DNA of 64,000 nt, from positions 228,011 to 292,010 of the forward strand of contig JWIT01000004.1 in assembly GCA_000949895.1 (NCBI GenBank), in the 5' to 3' direction. The translations under genes and the position numbers were made by a program. Positions 16,890 to 24,441 of the stretch are shown here, piece by piece. This DNA comes from Agrobacterium arsenijevicii (GTDB lineage Bacteria > Pseudomonadota > Alphaproteobacteria > Rhizobiales > Rhizobiaceae). Each line of letters opens with the position of its first letter. Position 1 is the stretch's first letter. The notes beneath the pieces are model-generated. The model saw only the letters and a program-made list of their open reading frames with translations. It did not search any database and was not told the DNA's origin.

Positions 16890-16949
16890 TGCTTGCGCAC
16901 CTGATTCCGAAAAGTCTCTTAACGCTCTGTTAGATCAAAGCATTTCCAG
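16890..16949. repeat. Possible degenerate intergenic repeat at the AKR 3-prime end
   Basis: The stretch CAAAGCATTTCCAG (16936-16949) is the exact reverse complement of 24426-24439, where it ends a larger palindromic repeat. The neighbouring TTAGATCAAAGCATTT pattern is one I associate with dispersed rhizobial repeats. A single 14-base match in 64 kb is not significant by itself, so this call leans on recall. Confidence 0.35.
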
Positions 16950-17780
16950 CGACGTCTTGCGTGTCGGCGGTGGGAAGGCCGCATCCAGCGCGGCCCAGTC
17001 CTCGTCGGTGATTTCAAGATCGGTGGCACCTCGGTTCTCTTCCACGCGGGCAGCGCTGGCGGATTTCGGAATGGCGATGACGCCTTCTCTTTCCAGCAGA
17101 AATGCCAGCGCCAGCTGCGCCGGGGTTGCCTGATAGGCCTTGGCGATGCGGATGAGTTCGTGGTTGTTGAGGATACGACCCTGCTCGATCGGGGAATAGG
17201 CCATCAGCGGCACGCTGTGCCACTGGCACCAGGGCAGGAGTGCAAACTCCGGTCCGCGCCGGGAGAGATTGTAAAGCACCTGATTGGCGGCGCAATTCTT
17301 GCCGTCGGGAACCGCGAAAAGCTCCTCCATGTCATCGACATCGAAATTCGAGACGCCCCAGTCGCCGATCTTGCCCTGCTTTTTCAGCCTCTCAAAAGCC
17401 GCCACAGTTTCCGCGAGTGGGCTCTCGCCGCGCCAGTGCAGCAGATAGAGATCGAGACGGTCGGTGCCGAGCCTTTCGAGGCTGTGCTCGCAGGCCTCCA
17501 CCGTGCCTTTGGCGCTGGCGTTCCAGGGATAGACCTTGCTGACCAGAAACACCTCGTCACGGCGGCCGGCGATCGCCGTGCCGACCACTTCTTCGGATCG
17601 GCCATCGGCATACATTTCGGCCGTGTCGATCAAAGTCATGCCGAGATCGATCGCCTTGCGGATACTCTCAACCTCTTGCGAAGCCGATGATCTCATCTCG
17701 CCCATATTCCAGGTGCCGAGGCCAAGGGCTGGAACCTCTTTTCCGGATGGCAGGGTGACGGAAGGTATGTCGTCAAACAT
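16935..17780 (-). CDS. Aldo/keto reductase
   Basis: NADPH-dependent oxidoreductase of the AKR superfamily, 281 residues, a TIM barrel. The catalytic tetrad is complete: Asp52, Tyr57 (DTAEMYADG), Lys82 (LVSKVYP) and His115 (YLLHWRG). The cofactor-loop IPKSAS motif is at about residue 235. It resembles E. coli YeaE-type reductases of small aldehydes; the physiological substrate is unknown. The last codons and stop (CTG GAA ATG CTT TGA) lie in sequence resembling a rhizobial intergenic repeat seen again near 24430. Confidence 0.88.
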   Translation of the reverse strand: MFDDIPSVTLPSGKEVPALGLGTWNMGEMRSSASQEVESIRKAIDLGMTLIDTAEMYADGRSEEVVGTAIAGRRDEVFLVSKVYPWNASAKGTVEACEHSLERLGTDRLDLYLLHWRGESPLAETVAAFERLKKQGKIGDWGVSNFDVDDMEELFAVPDGKNCAANQVLYNLSRRGPEFALLPWCQWHSVPLMAYSPIEQGRILNNHELIRIAKAYQATPAQLALAFLLEREGVIAIPKSASAARVEENRGATDLEITDEDWAALDAAFPPPTRKTSLEML

Positions 17781-17933
17781 CGGTTCGCTCCAGCGGTTGT
17801 TGAGAGAACAATAGCCCTTTGTTCCGACTTCTCAAACCCGGCAAAGGGAGGAACGATCGATCAAAAAATTTCACCTCGCCTATCGGCCTGGCTGGCTGGT
17901 TTGATGGTGGTTCGGCGGATAGGGTCTTTTCCA

Positions 17934-18036
17934 GCGCATCGGACAGAAAATCGTATTCGATTTTCGTCCGTAACGATGCGCAGACTCAAAGAGTTAGAGC
18001 GTCCTTTGCGCGTCCGGTAGGACGCACGGCGCTCTA
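17934..18036. repeat. Rhizobial palindromic mosaic repeat
   Basis: Two adjoining inverted repeats. The first is GCGCATCG...CGATGCGC (17934-17941 with 17974-17981) enclosing GAAAATCG/CGATTTTC. The second is AGAGC...GCTCT (17996-18000 with 18031-18035) enclosing GCGTCC/GGACGC (18010-18015 with 18020-18025). From general knowledge, the second unit is a sequence that recurs many times between genes in Agrobacterium and Rhizobium chromosomes. It ends exactly where the ribosome site of the lysE-type gene begins. Confidence 0.7.
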
Positions 18037-18046
18037 AGGAGAGATC

Positions 18047-18640
18047 ATGACTGTCGAAACCTTCGCTGCACTGGTGCTGTTTGCCTTCACCACCTCCATT
18101 ACGCCCGGCCCGAACAATATGATGCTTTTTACCTCCGGCGTGAATTTCGGTTTCCGCCGTACCATCCCGCATATGCTGGGCATCGGGGTGGGGTTCTTTT
18201 CGCTGTTGATCGGCGTCGGCTTCGGGCTTGGCGCGTTGCTGCATTCGGTGCCCGCGCTTTACACGGGGCTGAAATTCGCAGGCGGGCTTTATCTCGTCTG
18301 GATCGCGTGGAAGATCGGCACCTCCCGCAGCCTGAGCGAAGGTTCTGCCGCATCGGAGCCTATGGGTTTCCTTGCTGCCGCCGCGTTTCAATGGGTCAAT
18401 CCCAAGGCGTGGGTGATGGCCGTGACGGCGATGGCGACATATACCAGCGAGGGGCAATATTTCCTCACCGTCCTGATCGTCGGCCTGGCTTTCGCCGCCG
18501 TCAATCTTCCCAGCGTTTCGACCTGGGCGGGCTTCGGCTCCGCCCTTCGCGACTGGCTGTCCGTGCCCGTCAGGCTCAAGTGGTTCAACATCACCATGGC
18601 TGTGCTGCTGGTTATCAGCCTCTGGCCGATGCTGAAATAG
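18047..18640 (+). CDS. LysE/RhtB-family amino acid exporter
   Basis: Inner-membrane exporter of 197 residues with five to six hydrophobic helices. The diagnostic opening FAFTTSITPGPNNMMLFTSGVNFGFRRTIPHMLGI carries the TPGPN motif of LysE/RhtB exporters. A second hallmark, FQWVNPKAWVMAVTAMATY, is in the middle. The substrate is probably an amino acid or related metabolite but cannot be read from sequence. AAGGAG eight bases before the ATG abuts the palindromic repeat upstream. Confidence 0.9.
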   Translation: MTVETFAALVLFAFTTSITPGPNNMMLFTSGVNFGFRRTIPHMLGIGVGFFSLLIGVGFGLGALLHSVPALYTGLKFAGGLYLVWIAWKIGTSRSLSEGSAASEPMGFLAAAAFQWVNPKAWVMAVTAMATYTSEGQYFLTVLIVGLAFAAVNLPSVSTWAGFGSALRDWLSVPVRLKWFNITMAVLLVISLWPMLK

Positions 18641-18646
18641 CTGTTC

Positions 18647-19432
18647 TCAGGCCGGGAACTGGCGGTAACATTCCTCGGCGATCTTCTGCACCTCGTCGCG
18701 CGTCAGTTCGGCGGAAACGGCATAACCCAGTTCATTGTCGATCCAGTAGAAGGTCTCGACGCCATCGGCGCTGGCCATACGGAAGCTGGTGGTGCGGTTT
18801 TCCTCGTTGCGGCCGATCAGCACCGTCACCCGGCGGCCGGTCTTGTCCTGATACATCAGCATCGCGCCGGGCTTGCCGCTGACGGGAATGAGGCGTCCGC
18901 CGACAAGATCGTATCCGAGTTTGGAAAGATCGGGGATCGCGAAGGGATAACCGAGCCGTTTGCCGAGCCATGCCGCAAGGTGCGGTTGCTGTTCTGCTCC
19001 GACTTCGACGGGATGACGCACTTCGCTGGCATAGATGAGATAGGCGGATTTCGCCTGTGCGGGGATGTCGGTCGTCTGCGATGCCAGAACCACGTCTTGC
19101 GGTGTGGACGGGGAGGATGGCACAAGCCTGCCGGCCGCAGCGCCCGCCGCGAAGATCAGCAACACGGCCGCTGTTCGCAGGAGAACAGGTTTCAGCCTCC
19201 ATGCGGAGCCTGTCTTGGGGGCAAACATCGACGTGTCATGCGGATGTTCGGCGGCATAGGCGGCAAACGCATTTCGCAGAGTTTCGGCCTGTTTTTTCCA
19301 GTCGGCGACACGCTCACGCTCTTCCGGCCGCTCGGTCAGCCACGCCTCGACAGCCGCGCGGTCGTCGTCGGAAAGAAGCCCGTCGACATAGGCGTGCAGG
19401 TCGTCTTCGGTTATGGCATCGAGCCTTTTCAT
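18647..19432 (-). CDS. Anti-sigma factor, membrane-bound
   Basis: 261 residues. The N-terminal part (DDLHAYVDGLLSDDDRAAVEAWL) is the zinc-less anti-sigma-domain pattern seen in ChrR/RsiW-like regulators. One membrane helix follows (LLRTAAVLLIFAAGAAAGRL, about 84-104), then a periplasmic domain of about 150 residues that probably senses or transmits the signal. The gene overlaps the ECF sigma gene end by four bases (ATGA), so regulator and sigma are made together. The signal is unknown; the neighbouring secreted repeat protein suggests an envelope or oxidative cue. Confidence 0.82.
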   Translation of the reverse strand: MKRLDAITEDDLHAYVDGLLSDDDRAAVEAWLTERPEERERVADWKKQAETLRNAFAAYAAEHPHDTSMFAPKTGSAWRLKPVLLRTAAVLLIFAAGAAAGRLVPSSPSTPQDVVLASQTTDIPAQAKSAYLIYASEVRHPVEVGAEQQPHLAAWLGKRLGYPFAIPDLSKLGYDLVGGRLIPVSGKPGAMLMYQDKTGRRVTVLIGRNEENRTTSFRMASADGVETFYWIDNELGYAVSAELTRDEVQKIAEECYRQFPA

Positions 19433-19965
19433 CGTGGTCTCCGCAGGGGAATGATATTGTCCGCCGCCAGGTGCTGGCGAAGGGTTTCGCGGGCGCGGGA
19501 AAGTCTCGACATGACGGTGCCCACGGGGATCGACAATGTCGCGGCCGCTTCCTGATAACTGTAACCTTCCACCGTCACCAGCATCAGCACCGCCCGCATT
19601 TCGGGCGAAAGAAGTGCCAGAGCGCCGTGCAGCCGGTCGTTCTCCAGCGTGTCGCCGAGCGTATCGGCAACAGCGATCTCTTCATGGCCATCAAGACTTT
19701 CGGACGGGTGACGTTTCGCAGCACGGTGGCGGTTGCGATAAAGATTCGTCATTATCGTGTAAGCCCATGATTTTAAAGCCGTTCCGTGCCATTGTCTTTT
19801 GTTGGTCAGCGCCTTTTCCACGCAGTCCTGCAAAAGATCCTCGCCATCGGCGTCGGAGCGGGAAAGGCTGCGGGAATAACGCCGCAGCATGGGTATCAGC
19901 GCCAGCATCTCCGCTTCGAAGCTGCCGGCTGCGGGGGAGAGGCTCCCCCGCGTCTTGCCATTCAT
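19429..19965 (-). CDS. ECF RNA polymerase sigma factor
   Basis: Sigma-70 family, ECF group: region 2 (LIPMLRRYSRSLSRSDADGEDLLQDCVEKAL, with the DxxDLxQ-type core) and region 4 (LALLSPEMRAVLMLVTVEGYSYQEAAATLSIPVGTVMSRLSRARE). About 178 residues from ATG 19965. Starts at 19986 (ATG) or 19995 (GTG) are possible and would overlap the upstream gene by up to 26 bases; no ribosome site decides. Together with the overlapping anti-sigma gene it forms a standard signal-responsive pair, and its own promoter is probably upstream of the secreted protein gene. Confidence 0.9.
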   Translation of the reverse strand: MNGKTRGSLSPAAGSFEAEMLALIPMLRRYSRSLSRSDADGEDLLQDCVEKALTNKRQWHGTALKSWAYTIMTNLYRNRHRAAKRHPSESLDGHEEIAVADTLGDTLENDRLHGALALLSPEMRAVLMLVTVEGYSYQEAAATLSIPVGTVMSRLSRARETLRQHLAADNIIPLRRPR

Positions 19966-19969
19966 GCCA

Positions 19970-20344
19970 TCAGGGTTTTGCGGCATCCCATACACCGTTC
20001 ATACCGTCGCCGGTAGCATCGCCTTTTTTCATGTCCTTGGCCCAGTAGTAGAGCGGCATGCCGTCCTTTGCCCACTGCATCTTGCCATCCTTGCGTGTCA
20101 CGACGGAATAGGCGCCTTCGGCCTTGTCGCTGGCGGCTGCAAAAAACGGCGGCCAGTTCGTGGCGCATTTGTCATAACAATTGGATACGCCTTTCTTGTC
20201 GTTCTTGAAAGTGTAGAGCGTCATGCCTTTTTCGCCCGCAAGCACATTGCCTTTGGCGGTCTTGACCGTTTCGACCGCGGGGGCCGCATAGGCCGTTCCG
20301 GCAAAAGCCAGAACAAGGGCGGGAACGATAAAGCGGATCTTCAT
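19970..20344 (-). CDS. Secreted COG4315-type repeat lipoprotein-like protein
   Basis: 124-residue exported protein with a signal peptide (MKIRFIVPALVLAFAGTAYA). The mature part holds two copies of the short repeat typical of the COG4315/PF03640 family (G-x-TLYTFKND...SNCYDKCATNWPPF and DGMPLYYWAKD). The family is widespread beside ECF sigma/anti-sigma genes; its function is not established. ATG 20344 is preferred because AAGGAGG lies eight bases upstream; the ATG at 20350 is too close. No lipobox cysteine is visible, so it is probably periplasmic and not lipidated. Confidence 0.83.
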   Translation of the reverse strand: MKIRFIVPALVLAFAGTAYAAPAVETVKTAKGNVLAGEKGMTLYTFKNDKKGVSNCYDKCATNWPPFFAAASDKAEGAYSVVTRKDGKMQWAKDGMPLYYWAKDMKKGDATGDGMNGVWDAAKP

Positions 20345-20492
20345 GGACATATCCTCCTTGGTTCGGGCGGCTTTTGCCGCCAGCACATCAAGAGACACCG
20401 CAAGGTCCCGCTTTATTCCCTGCCGCGGTAAGATTTCCGCGATTTTTAAACTTATCCATTGAGCTAAGTGTTTTGTCGTGATAGTTAGCCTT

Positions 20493-20852
20493 ATGGAAAA
20501 CTATTCAGATGAACTCGACGGTATCTTCCAGTCCCTTGCCGATCCGACCCGGCGGGCCGTGCTTCTGCGGCTGGGCGGCGGGGATGCGAGCATCGGCACG
20601 CTTGCCGAGCCCTTCGCCATGGCCCTACCGTCGTTCATGAAACATATCCGCCAGCTGGAAGCAGCGGGGTTGATCGTGACGCGCAAGCAGGGCCGGGTGC
20701 GGTTCTGCTCGCTGGAGAAACAGCGGTTTTCCATGCTGGAGGGCTGGCTTTCACAACAGCACGCCATCTGGGAGGGCCGGACGGACCGGCTTGAACAGTT
20801 CGTCATGGCGCAACAGGACAGGACCTCACGAAAAGGGGAGAATGACAAATGA
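20493..20852 (+). CDS. ArsR-family repressor (second cassette)
   Basis: 119-residue winged-helix regulator. Start ELDGIFQSLADPTRRAVLLRLGGGDASIGTLAEPF, then MALPSFMKHIRQLEAAGLIVTRKQGRVRFCSLE for the recognition helix and wing. Like the first ArsR in this window it has no metal-binding cysteine pair and is fused by overlap (ATGA) to an SRPBCC gene. ATG 20493 starts the domain; an upstream GTG at 20478 is less likely. No operator palindrome as clear as that at 15840 was seen in the short upstream region. Confidence 0.87.
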   Translation: MENYSDELDGIFQSLADPTRRAVLLRLGGGDASIGTLAEPFAMALPSFMKHIRQLEAAGLIVTRKQGRVRFCSLEKQRFSMLEGWLSQQHAIWEGRTDRLEQFVMAQQDRTSRKGENDK

Positions 20853-21331
20853 CCGACACTTTCAATCCCGATCTCGATCTGAAGATTTCAAGGGTCATAA
20901 GGGCGCCACGCCGGCTAGTCTGGAACGCGTGGGTCGACAAGGCCAGTCTCGAACAATGGTGGGTGCCGCATCCCGGCAAATGCCGTGTCGAGAAAATGGA
21001 GCTTTTTCCCGGCGGCGCGTTCGAGACGCGCTACAGCGAGGACGGCAAGGCATTCGGCGATCACATCAGCGGATGTTTTCTCGCGGTGGATGAAGAGGAG
21101 CGGCTGATCTTCACCGACGCGTTGACGGCAGGCTTTCGCCCGTCCGCTCGCCCTTTCCTCACCGCCGTCATGAGTTTTCGCGATCATCCTGAAGGCATGG
21201 AATATGTGGCCTATGCCATGCATAGAAACCCCGGGGATCGCGATAAGCACGCGGAGATGGGCTTTTTCGATGGCTGGAACACGGTTGCCGAGCAACTGGC
21301 GCAGCTTGTCGAAAGACAGGCGGTCAATTGA
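20849..21331 (+). CDS. SRPBCC/AHSA1-domain protein (second cassette)
   Basis: 160-residue START-like ligand-binding fold protein. LDLKISRVIRAPRRLVWNAWVDKASLEQWWVPHPG is the classic Aha1-type opening, followed by GGAFETRYSEDG and the C-terminal helix MGFFDGWNTVAEQLAQLV. The ligand and process are unknown. Translationally coupled to the ArsR gene before it (four-base overlap). It is quite different in sequence from the SRPBCC protein of the first cassette, so this is not a recent duplication. Confidence 0.87.
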   Translation: MTDTFNPDLDLKISRVIRAPRRLVWNAWVDKASLEQWWVPHPGKCRVEKMELFPGGAFETRYSEDGKAFGDHISGCFLAVDEEERLIFTDALTAGFRPSARPFLTAVMSFRDHPEGMEYVAYAMHRNPGDRDKHAEMGFFDGWNTVAEQLAQLVERQAVN

Positions 21332-21337
21332 GGCGCA

Positions 21338-21820
21338 TCAACCGAACAGGGCAATGTCCGGTTTGGTAAGCATCAGCCAGATGATGCCGAGAACCGCGAA
21401 GAATGCGGGAAAGCCGCAGGCAAACCAGATGCGGTAGAGGCGGAACCATTGCGGCGGCAGGGCTTCATCTGCCGCTACGCAGTCGCGGGCGATATCGCGC
21501 AGCTTGATCTGGATCCACACCACCGGCAGCCAGAAAATGCCGGTGAAGACATAAAGGCAAAGCGAAAGGGCGATCCAGCCTTCGCTCAGCGGCCAGCCGA
21601 TGACGCGGGCGAGGAAGTAGCCGGTAACCGGCTGGATGATCGCCGCCGTGGCGGTGAAGATGGTGTCGGCGATGACGACCGTGCCCGAAACATGGGCGAT
21701 CAGCGCCGGGTTTGCCGTCCGCCGCGCCATCACCATGAAGAAGGCGATGCCGGCACCGGTGCCGAACAGCACGGTTGCGCCGATGACATGGGCGAGCCGC
21801 AGCAATTCTTCAAGCGTCAT
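21338..21820 (-). CDS. DUF2269-family integral membrane protein
   Basis: 160 residues, four to five membrane helices, resembling the DUF2269 family (opening LLRLAHVIGATVLFGTGAGIAFFM). Function unknown. Its start codon shares one base with the stop of the upstream NAD-binding/DoxX gene (TGATG), so the two are translated together and probably work together in the membrane. It converges on the second SRPBCC gene with a gap of six bases. Confidence 0.82.
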   Translation of the reverse strand: MTLEELLRLAHVIGATVLFGTGAGIAFFMVMARRTANPALIAHVSGTVVIADTIFTATAAIIQPVTGYFLARVIGWPLSEGWIALSLCLYVFTGIFWLPVVWIQIKLRDIARDCVAADEALPPQWFRLYRIWFACGFPAFFAVLGIIWLMLTKPDIALFG

Positions 21821-23106
21821 CAGCGTTCATCCAATGTGGCAAGTGCGGCAAGTGTCAGGGCGATGGAGGGCAGGACCTTGACGAGGGGACCGAGCGGATC
21901 GAGCCATAGTCCCGGCTCCAGCAGGCTGCCACCGGTCAGATAGGCGGCGGTGACCAGCAGCATGGCGACGAGCGCTTTTCTGGCAAGCGGGCGCAGCAGG
22001 ACCGTGACGCCCAGGGCGATATCGATGAGGCAGGTGGCGACCGTGAGAGCAGCGGCCGGTACCGGCGGCATGAAGGGCAGAAAATGCGCCGCCGCCTGCT
22101 CGATATTCAGCAGCGGCACTAGGCCGGACAGCAGCCAGAAAATTGACAGGCACAGAATGAGAAGCGGTTTCAGCAGATATAATCTGGCAAACCATAGATC
22201 CTGCACGCCGGAAGGGTGAGCGGCCAGTGTTTCCTTCAGGGTCTTGAGCGATGATGTCCCTGCTGGTGCGTTGTTCTCGGTCACGATACCTTCCGACATC
22301 ACCGTCATGGCGGTCGAACGTAGCGGCGACCGCCAGCCAAGCGCCCCGGCAATATCCGCGACAAGGGAGACCGGGCGCGTGAGGGCAGCCGGGAGATTTA
22401 TGGCTGGAGCAGGGGTAAGGCCTAGCCATTGCCGGTGCGCATGGACCACGTTTTGCAATGTCAGCGTTTCATCTGCGGAAAGTTCGAGATCGCTGCCCGG
22501 CGGGATTTGGCCGGCGATTGCCGCGCAGACGGCTGCCGCCACATCCTCGACTGCGACAGTCTGCACGGGCATCTTTCCGTTAACGAGGAGCGTCACGAAG
22601 GGAAAGCTTGCAAGCGCGCGCACCAGTGCGGTGCCGCCATGGGCATTGCGCCCGACAACCAGCGCGGGACGGAGAATGACAAAAGGCAGGCCGCTTGCGG
22701 CGAGCGCCGCATCGGCATGGCGTTTGGTGGCGAGGAAGGGCAGGCATGATGCGGCTCCGGAGGTCCGGGCCGATATCTGGATCAGCAGCTTGCCGCCCGC
22801 ATTTACCGCTGCCTCGTAAAGCGCCAGCATCGCTTTTTCCTGCGTCGCGGCAAGGTCATCCGCAAGCCCATCCTGAAGCGCGCCTGCGCAATTGACGATG
22901 GCGTCATGGTTGCCGACGAGTGCCGCCCAGTCGGCAGCGCCGGTCATGCGGGCAATATCGGCTGAAGCCCAGCTGGCGAAAGGCCACTTGTCTCTAGCGC
23001 GGGCGACGGAACGCGCCAGTCCGGTCACAGTATGGCCTTTGCCATGAAGGCTCCGCACCACTTCGGAACCGATGAAACCTGTCGCACCGAGAATCAATAT
23101 CTTCAT
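21820..23106 (-). CDS. NAD(P)-binding protein with C-terminal DoxX-like membrane domain
   Basis: 428-residue two-part protein. Residues 1-290 form an atypical SDR/NmrA-like NAD(P)-binding domain opening MKILILGATGFIGSEVVRSL, with the GxxGxxG motif at 7-13. The last 130 residues contain four hydrophobic helices (LLKPLLILCLSIFWLLSGLV and later LLRPLARKALVAMLLVTAAY) like the DoxX-type domain. This combination is seen in several proteobacteria; the substrate is unknown. ATG 23106 is chosen because it opens the Rossmann fold; a start at 23127 adds only seven residues. It forms an operon with the DUF2269 gene. Confidence 0.82.
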   Translation of the reverse strand: MKILILGATGFIGSEVVRSLHGKGHTVTGLARSVARARDKWPFASWASADIARMTGAADWAALVGNHDAIVNCAGALQDGLADDLAATQEKAMLALYEAAVNAGGKLLIQISARTSGAASCLPFLATKRHADAALAASGLPFVILRPALVVGRNAHGGTALVRALASFPFVTLLVNGKMPVQTVAVEDVAAAVCAAIAGQIPPGSDLELSADETLTLQNVVHAHRQWLGLTPAPAINLPAALTRPVSLVADIAGALGWRSPLRSTAMTVMSEGIVTENNAPAGTSSLKTLKETLAAHPSGVQDLWFARLYLLKPLLILCLSIFWLLSGLVPLLNIEQAAAHFLPFMPPVPAAALTVATCLIDIALGVTVLLRPLARKALVAMLLVTAAYLTGGSLLEPGLWLDPLGPLVKVLPSIALTLAALATLDER

Positions 23107-23230
23107 GCGCGGGATGATACCCGCCATGGTTTAAAAACCAGCCGTGTTTTATTGCCGCATTCTGGCCGCATGATTCATCTTTCGTTCTTTTTCTGTTGCG
23201 CATGACGCTCGAATCCTGCGATGAGGGCGC

Positions 23231-24358
23231 ATGTTATTTTCACCGCAACAGGACGAAGCGCTCAAGGCTGTTTCCCGCTGGCTTAAGGAAGGCCGGACGC
23301 CGGTTTTCCGGCTGTTCGGTTATGCCGGAACCGGCAAGACGACGCTTGCCAAACATTTCGCGGAAAATGTCGACGGTGAAGTGTTGTTTGCGGCCTTCAC
23401 CGGCAAGGCGGCGCAGGTGCTGCGCTCGCGCGGGGCGACCAATGCCCGCACCATCCATTCATTGATCTACCGCCCGCGCGGCGAAGAGACGGTGGAAGAC
23501 GAAGAGACCGGCAAGACCTCGGTCGCGCCGATGTTTTCCATCAACCGCCAGAGCCCGCTCGCCAAGGCAGCGCTTATCATCATCGACGAATGTTCGATGG
23601 TGGACGAGCAGCTCGGCAAGGATCTGATGAGCTTCGGCACGCCGATCCTCGTGCTTGGCGATCCCGGCCAGTTGCCACCGGTTTCGGGCGGCGGTTTCTT
23701 CACCGAGCAGGAGCCGGATTATCTGCTGTCCGAAATCCATCGACAGGCCAAGGATAACCCCATCATCCATCTCGCCATGGATGTGCGCGAAGGCCGCGAG
23801 ATCATGCGCGGTGACTACGGCGCTGCACAGGTGATCTCCAAGTCCGAGGTGACGCAGTCGCTCGTGCTTGATGCCGATCAGGTGCTTGTCGGCACCAATC
23901 GCACTCGCCGCCGTTATAACCAGCGGCTTCGCGAGCTGAAGGGCTTCACGACCGACTATCCGCAGTCTGGCGACAAGCTGGTCTGCCTGAGGAACGACCC
24001 GGCCAAGGGCCTGCTGAACGGTTCGCTCTGGCAGGTCATGAGTTCCTCGCGCGAGACGGTGAAACCCGGCATCAACCTGATGATCCGGCCCGAAGACGAC
24101 GATATGGATCGTGGTGCAGCCAAGATCAAATTGCTGAAGGCCGCGTTCGAGGATGTGGAAACGGAAATTCCGTGGACCACCCGCAAGCGTTATGACGAGT
24201 TCGATTTCGGCTATGCGCTGACCGTGCACAAGGCGCAGGGTTCGCAATGGAACAATGTGGTTCTCTTTGACGAGAGCTATGCCTTCCGCGATTCGCGCGA
24301 AAGGTGGTTGTACACCGCCATCACCCGCGCTGCAGAGACTTTGACTATCGTTCGCTGA
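23231..24358 (+). CDS. RecD-like SF1B ATPase/helicase
   Basis: 375-residue AAA/UvrD-like protein similar to phage Dda and to stand-alone RecD2-type helicase cores. It has Walker A GYAGTGKTT at 30-38 and motif Ia AAFTGKAAQVLRSRG. Walker B is LIIIDECSMVD, motif III is LVLGDPGQLPPV, and the C-terminal SF1 motif VHKAQGSQWNNVVLFDE is followed by RRWLYTAITRA-type motif VI (RERWLYTAITRAAETL). All helicase motifs seem intact. There are no RecB/RecC genes nearby, so a role in replication or repair is inferred from family only. The stop codon TGA lies in the left arm of a palindromic repeat. Confidence 0.88.
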   Translation: MLFSPQQDEALKAVSRWLKEGRTPVFRLFGYAGTGKTTLAKHFAENVDGEVLFAAFTGKAAQVLRSRGATNARTIHSLIYRPRGEETVEDEETGKTSVAPMFSINRQSPLAKAALIIIDECSMVDEQLGKDLMSFGTPILVLGDPGQLPPVSGGGFFTEQEPDYLLSEIHRQAKDNPIIHLAMDVREGREIMRGDYGAAQVISKSEVTQSLVLDADQVLVGTNRTRRRYNQRLRELKGFTTDYPQSGDKLVCLRNDPAKGLLNGSLWQVMSSSRETVKPGINLMIRPEDDDMDRGAAKIKLLKAAFEDVETEIPWTTRKRYDEFDFGYALTVHKAQGSQWNNVVLFDESYAFRDSRERWLYTAITRAAETLTIVR

Positions 24359-24439
24359 GATAGAGCATTGCTCTATCTCAGCGCTTTTGCGCATTGTCCG
24401 GACGGAAAACCGCTACGCACTTTTCCTGGAAATGCTTTG
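24354..24439. repeat. Palindromic intergenic repeat overlapping the helicase stop codon
   Basis: Begins with a perfect inverted repeat, GCTGAGATAGAGCA (24354-24367) and TGCTCTATCTCAGC (24369-24382), with a single T between. GCGC TTTT GCGC and GTCCGGAC follow, and then CGCACTTTTCCTGGAAATGCTTTG. From general knowledge this combination recurs between genes in rhizobia. Its left arm contains the helicase stop codon, so the repeat supplies the gene end. It may also act as a transcription terminator or mRNA stabiliser between the two convergent genes. Confidence 0.7.
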
Positions 24440-24441
24440 TT

